Positions 61,740-64,000 of a stretch of 64,000 bases of DNA are shown here, one piece after another. A model generated the notes under the pieces. The model did not search any database and was not told where the DNA came from. It saw only the letters and a list, made by a program, of their open reading frames with translations. The stretch's first letter is position 1. Each line of letters starts with the position of its first letter. Source of the DNA: Diploscapter coronatus (lineage: Eukaryota > Nematoda > Chromadorea > Rhabditida > Rhabditidae); contig OZ038423.1 of assembly GCA_964036155.1 (NCBI GenBank), positions 1,302,001 through 1,366,000 of the forward strand, given 5' to 3'. The translations under genes were made by a program, and so were the position numbers.

Positions 61740-61830
61740 ACTTCGCAAATTGTGAAATAGTATGAAAAAGAAGGAGAGTATTTTCCTACCTCTCCTAGCT
61801 CTACATACTATCTCGATAGGTTGCGAATTT
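61740..61830. repeat. Foldback element, family B3
   Basis: ACTTCGCAAATTGTGAAATAG and ACTATCTCGATAGGTTGCG arms. The loop GGAGAGTATTTTCCTACCTCTCC is shared with the copy at 38239. Confidence 0.8.
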
Positions 61831-63174
61831 TTCAAATATACCCTTTTTATTTCATTATTCAAGAAAAAGAGTTTAAGGATCATAATTGGTGTATTGTAGC
61901 TGTAATGAAATATTTTCGAATTTTAAATTTAATAATAAAACTGAAAAAATCCTTTAATAAAAATTGCTTCATGTAAATGCACAATTCAACTATTTGTCAA
62001 AGAAAAACTCAGAAAATAAGAAAGAACGTAGAACTTATAGTGAAGAATTGTGGATTTTAAGGAGATTATGTTTATTAGTTTAAAAAATAACGGCCTCTTA
62101 TATTAGTTGTTCTTAGGTTACTCTCACCCTTTTTTTGTAAGCGTAACACGCTCCATTTAGGGGAAAGGAATAGGGCAAGATAGGCGAATTTTTATTTCAA
62201 ATGATGAGTGCATGGGTAGATTATTTTAGTAAAATATTAGCCTACCTTGTCCTATCCCTATATGAAGCGTGTTACATTTACAAATGGGGTAACCTACAAA
62301 AGGGTGAACGTAACCTGGGAGTAACTAGTGCAAGAGGCCAAAATAACCAACCCCTAGCAAATCGTCTATGTCATGCTCTTCATCAATCATTGTTTATCAG
62401 CGGCATTATTCGAAGTCGAATTATAGATAGCAGGTTTGCATAGTTCAATATAGCGAAAGTAGGTAATATATACTAGGACTTTCATTATCCCTACTGCAGA
62501 CGTGTAATTATAGAAATATATAATTCTCATATATCAGGCAGTTTTAACGGAATATGCGCTATAAAAGGGCAAGATTACCCATTACATAGCTCTGGTCAGT
62601 TAGTACCAGTCGAATATTAGAAAGAAGGGAAAGTCGCGAGAAGGAAAGAGTAAACGCCAGCCTGGTTTACCGTTGTCATGACGACATAATGCATGGAATG
62701 TAAAGATTGAATATTTCTCAAATGGATTTTATAGTAGTAATAAAGTAATATTGAAATGAAGGAAATTATATACAACGCATGATAAGAGTAAACAAATCAT
62801 ATGGTTGAAAAATAACTGAACGCCGGTGATAAAACAGACAGACAAGAAAGAAGAGAATAGCTCGAAAACAACAACCAACTTCTGTGTTGAATGAAAAAAT
62901 TAGCCAAATTAATAGAACATTGTTGGTAAAGCATAGCTATGGAGGCGACAGATAAGGCAAGGTACAAGTACAGTTTTCAGCACTTGTTAGCGGCCCTGTT
63001 CTAACCAAGAAGCCACATCTGCTCATCGGAAGACCTTTGTATCATTCATAATTTGTTCTCAACTTTGAACTTTTTTTTTTATTTAAAATCATCGCTCTTC
63101 ACATCTTTGTTGATTCTTTTACACTTCATTTGCAATTTGCAATCTCCTAAACTGCGAATTTTATTGAACCTGAA
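61831..63174. other. Intergenic region between the coiled-coil gene and the last gene
   Basis: Promoter side of two divergent genes. It contains the family A element at 62092-62340 and AT-rich unique sequence. The plus strand is purine-rich around 62630-62900. No supported gene. Confidence 0.5.
62092..62340. repeat. Foldback element, family A, long form
   Basis: GGCCTCTTATATTAG at the left and AGTAACTAGTGCAAGAGGCC at the right. GTAAGCGTAACACGCTCC and GAAGCGTGTTACATTTAC form a second pair inside. About 250 bases, longer than the other A copies (130-150). Confidence 0.75.
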
Positions 63175-64000
63175 ATGATAAAATCAGATCACATAATGAT
63201 AAGCCAGTCGAAAGCAAATACGCAAAGGCTAAAGGTCTCGCATTCTGCGACTAAACATTTAGTATTCGCCATGCAGTCGCTAAATGGACTAGTCTCTTCA
63301 ATAATCGTTATTTTCATTGCAATTCTGGCTACATTTTCAATATTTTACCCTGAAAAGTCCATTCCCAAGCATTTACTTCAACAAAAAGCCTCGTTTATTC
63401 CGAATTTTCTTACTGAAAATGAGATTGACGACTTGCGAAAGATTATTTTCCAAATGGCTGATTTTCCGAGTAACGCTCAGGATACACAGGTATCACCGTC
63501 TGATGTTCATTAGCAATACCAGTACAGATAAAGTCAGGGCACGCGAAAGGGGGAGAAAGAGAAAATCGATAATCGTAATTCCGAGCATATATTTTGTTTT
63601 ATTTTTTACAAATTTTATTTGAACTTACATTAGTATCATACCCTCCATTGTCTCCGAGATGAACCCGCGCGTGTGTACACACATAATGAGATGCTGTTTT
63701 GTCGAGGGAGAGAGAGAGAGAGAGAGAGAGAAAAGAGCACGCTCTCGCTATGCTCTCTCGAAAAGACACATTATCTCGTTGCTTGTACACGCGCGTGTCT
63801 AAACGTTTACAGCCCTGCATGCTATTGTGAGAAATGTTTTAAAAATTGTAGTTTTACAATGTAACATACGAACATATTGGCGAGGCGGAAGCAATCCATT
63901 TTGATGGAAGTTGTACGAAGACTTTTCTGGTTCCGAACAAGTTTGACATTTTCACATTGCTTGAATTTACAAAGTTAATTTTACGTATTTGGAAAATTGT
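63175..64000 (+). CDS. N-terminal part of a type II membrane protein (continues past the right edge)
   Basis: Exon 1 63175-63489 ends ACACAG|GTATCA. Exon 2 begins at 63852 after TTGTAG and is open to the edge. The first 32 residues are polar. They are followed by one hydrophobic segment (SSIIVIFIAILATFSIFY) and then FIPNFLTENEIDDLRKIIF. Exon 2 continues YEHIGEAEAIHFDGSC. One uncleaved hydrophobic helix near the N-terminus with a long tail suggests a type II, Golgi/ER-lumenal enzyme or receptor. The FIPNFLT-ENE pattern recalls the entry to some 2-oxoglutarate dioxygenase domains, but no catalytic motif is inside the window. A later ATG (63272) is an alternative start. Confidence 0.6.
63660..63817. 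repeat. Foldback element, family B8 with GA microsatellite (last gene intron 1)
   Basis: CGCGCGTGTGTACACACATAAT and TTGTACACGCGCGTGTCTAAAC arms, GTTTACAGCCCTG at the right end as in 18331. Its loop has grown a (GA)n run at about 63707-63732. Confidence 0.8.

Overview
This is a 64 kb stretch of a nematode genome. The evidence is a cuticle collagen with the nematode N-terminal signal-anchor and many Gly-X-Y micro-exons, a Clc-like four-helix protein, short introns (often 44-55 bases) ending in TTTTCAG-like acceptors, and acceptor sites just upstream of start codons of the kind used for spliced-leader addition. Coding sequence was rebuilt exon by exon from splice sites, reading phase and family motifs. 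Species cannot be named from sequence alone. A rhabditid or diplogastrid (clade V) worm is an inference.

Layout. 1-2.6 kb: 5' half of an actin gene (minus strand, runs off the left edge). 2.6-5.6 kb: head-to-head promoter region. 5.66-9.47 kb: 24-exon cuticle collagen (plus). 10.05-11.0 kb: Clc/claudin-like four-pass membrane protein (minus). 11-15.3 kb: mostly non-coding, with one orphan exon pair near 12.6 kb. 15.36-17.41 kb: seven-pass receptor (plus). 17.7-23.2 kb: large ubiquitin-specific protease (minus, at least 22 exons). 25.7-38 kb: LIM-domain-binding protein ldb-1 (minus) with apparent alternative first exons. 43.5-47.7 kb: AP-2 family transcription factor (minus, 5' end not found). 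49.4-50.9 kb: six-exon gene of unrecognised family (plus). 51.4-52.7 kb: secreted two-repeat thrombospondin-type protein (plus). 54.5-58.2 kb: pdk-1 kinase with PH domain (plus). 58.8-61.7 kb: coiled-coil protein, possibly FBF1/DYF-19-like (minus, tail to tail with pdk-1). 63.2 kb to the edge: start of a type II membrane protein (plus). ldb-1 and the AP-2 gene are both developmental transcription regulators. pdk-1 is an insulin/PI3K-pathway kinase. There is no sign of an operon.

The second layer of the window is a dense population of small palindromic foldback elements, about 35 in 64 kb. Most sit in introns, roughly one per larger intron. They fall into about ten families with different outer arms, and many share an inner core close to GCGAAATAGTG. 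One family (TIR about TTGTTGATGCCGAAATCTGGG) has five copies. In two of these the element end itself supplies the 5' splice site of the host intron.

The most interesting gene-level signals are three. First, an in-frame exon inside ldb-1 would give a protein with the LIM-interacting domain but no dimerisation domain. Second, a 195-base, phase-symmetric exon inserts 65 acidic/Ser-rich residues into the activation loop of pdk-1. Third, two GC-AG introns are well supported by reading phase.
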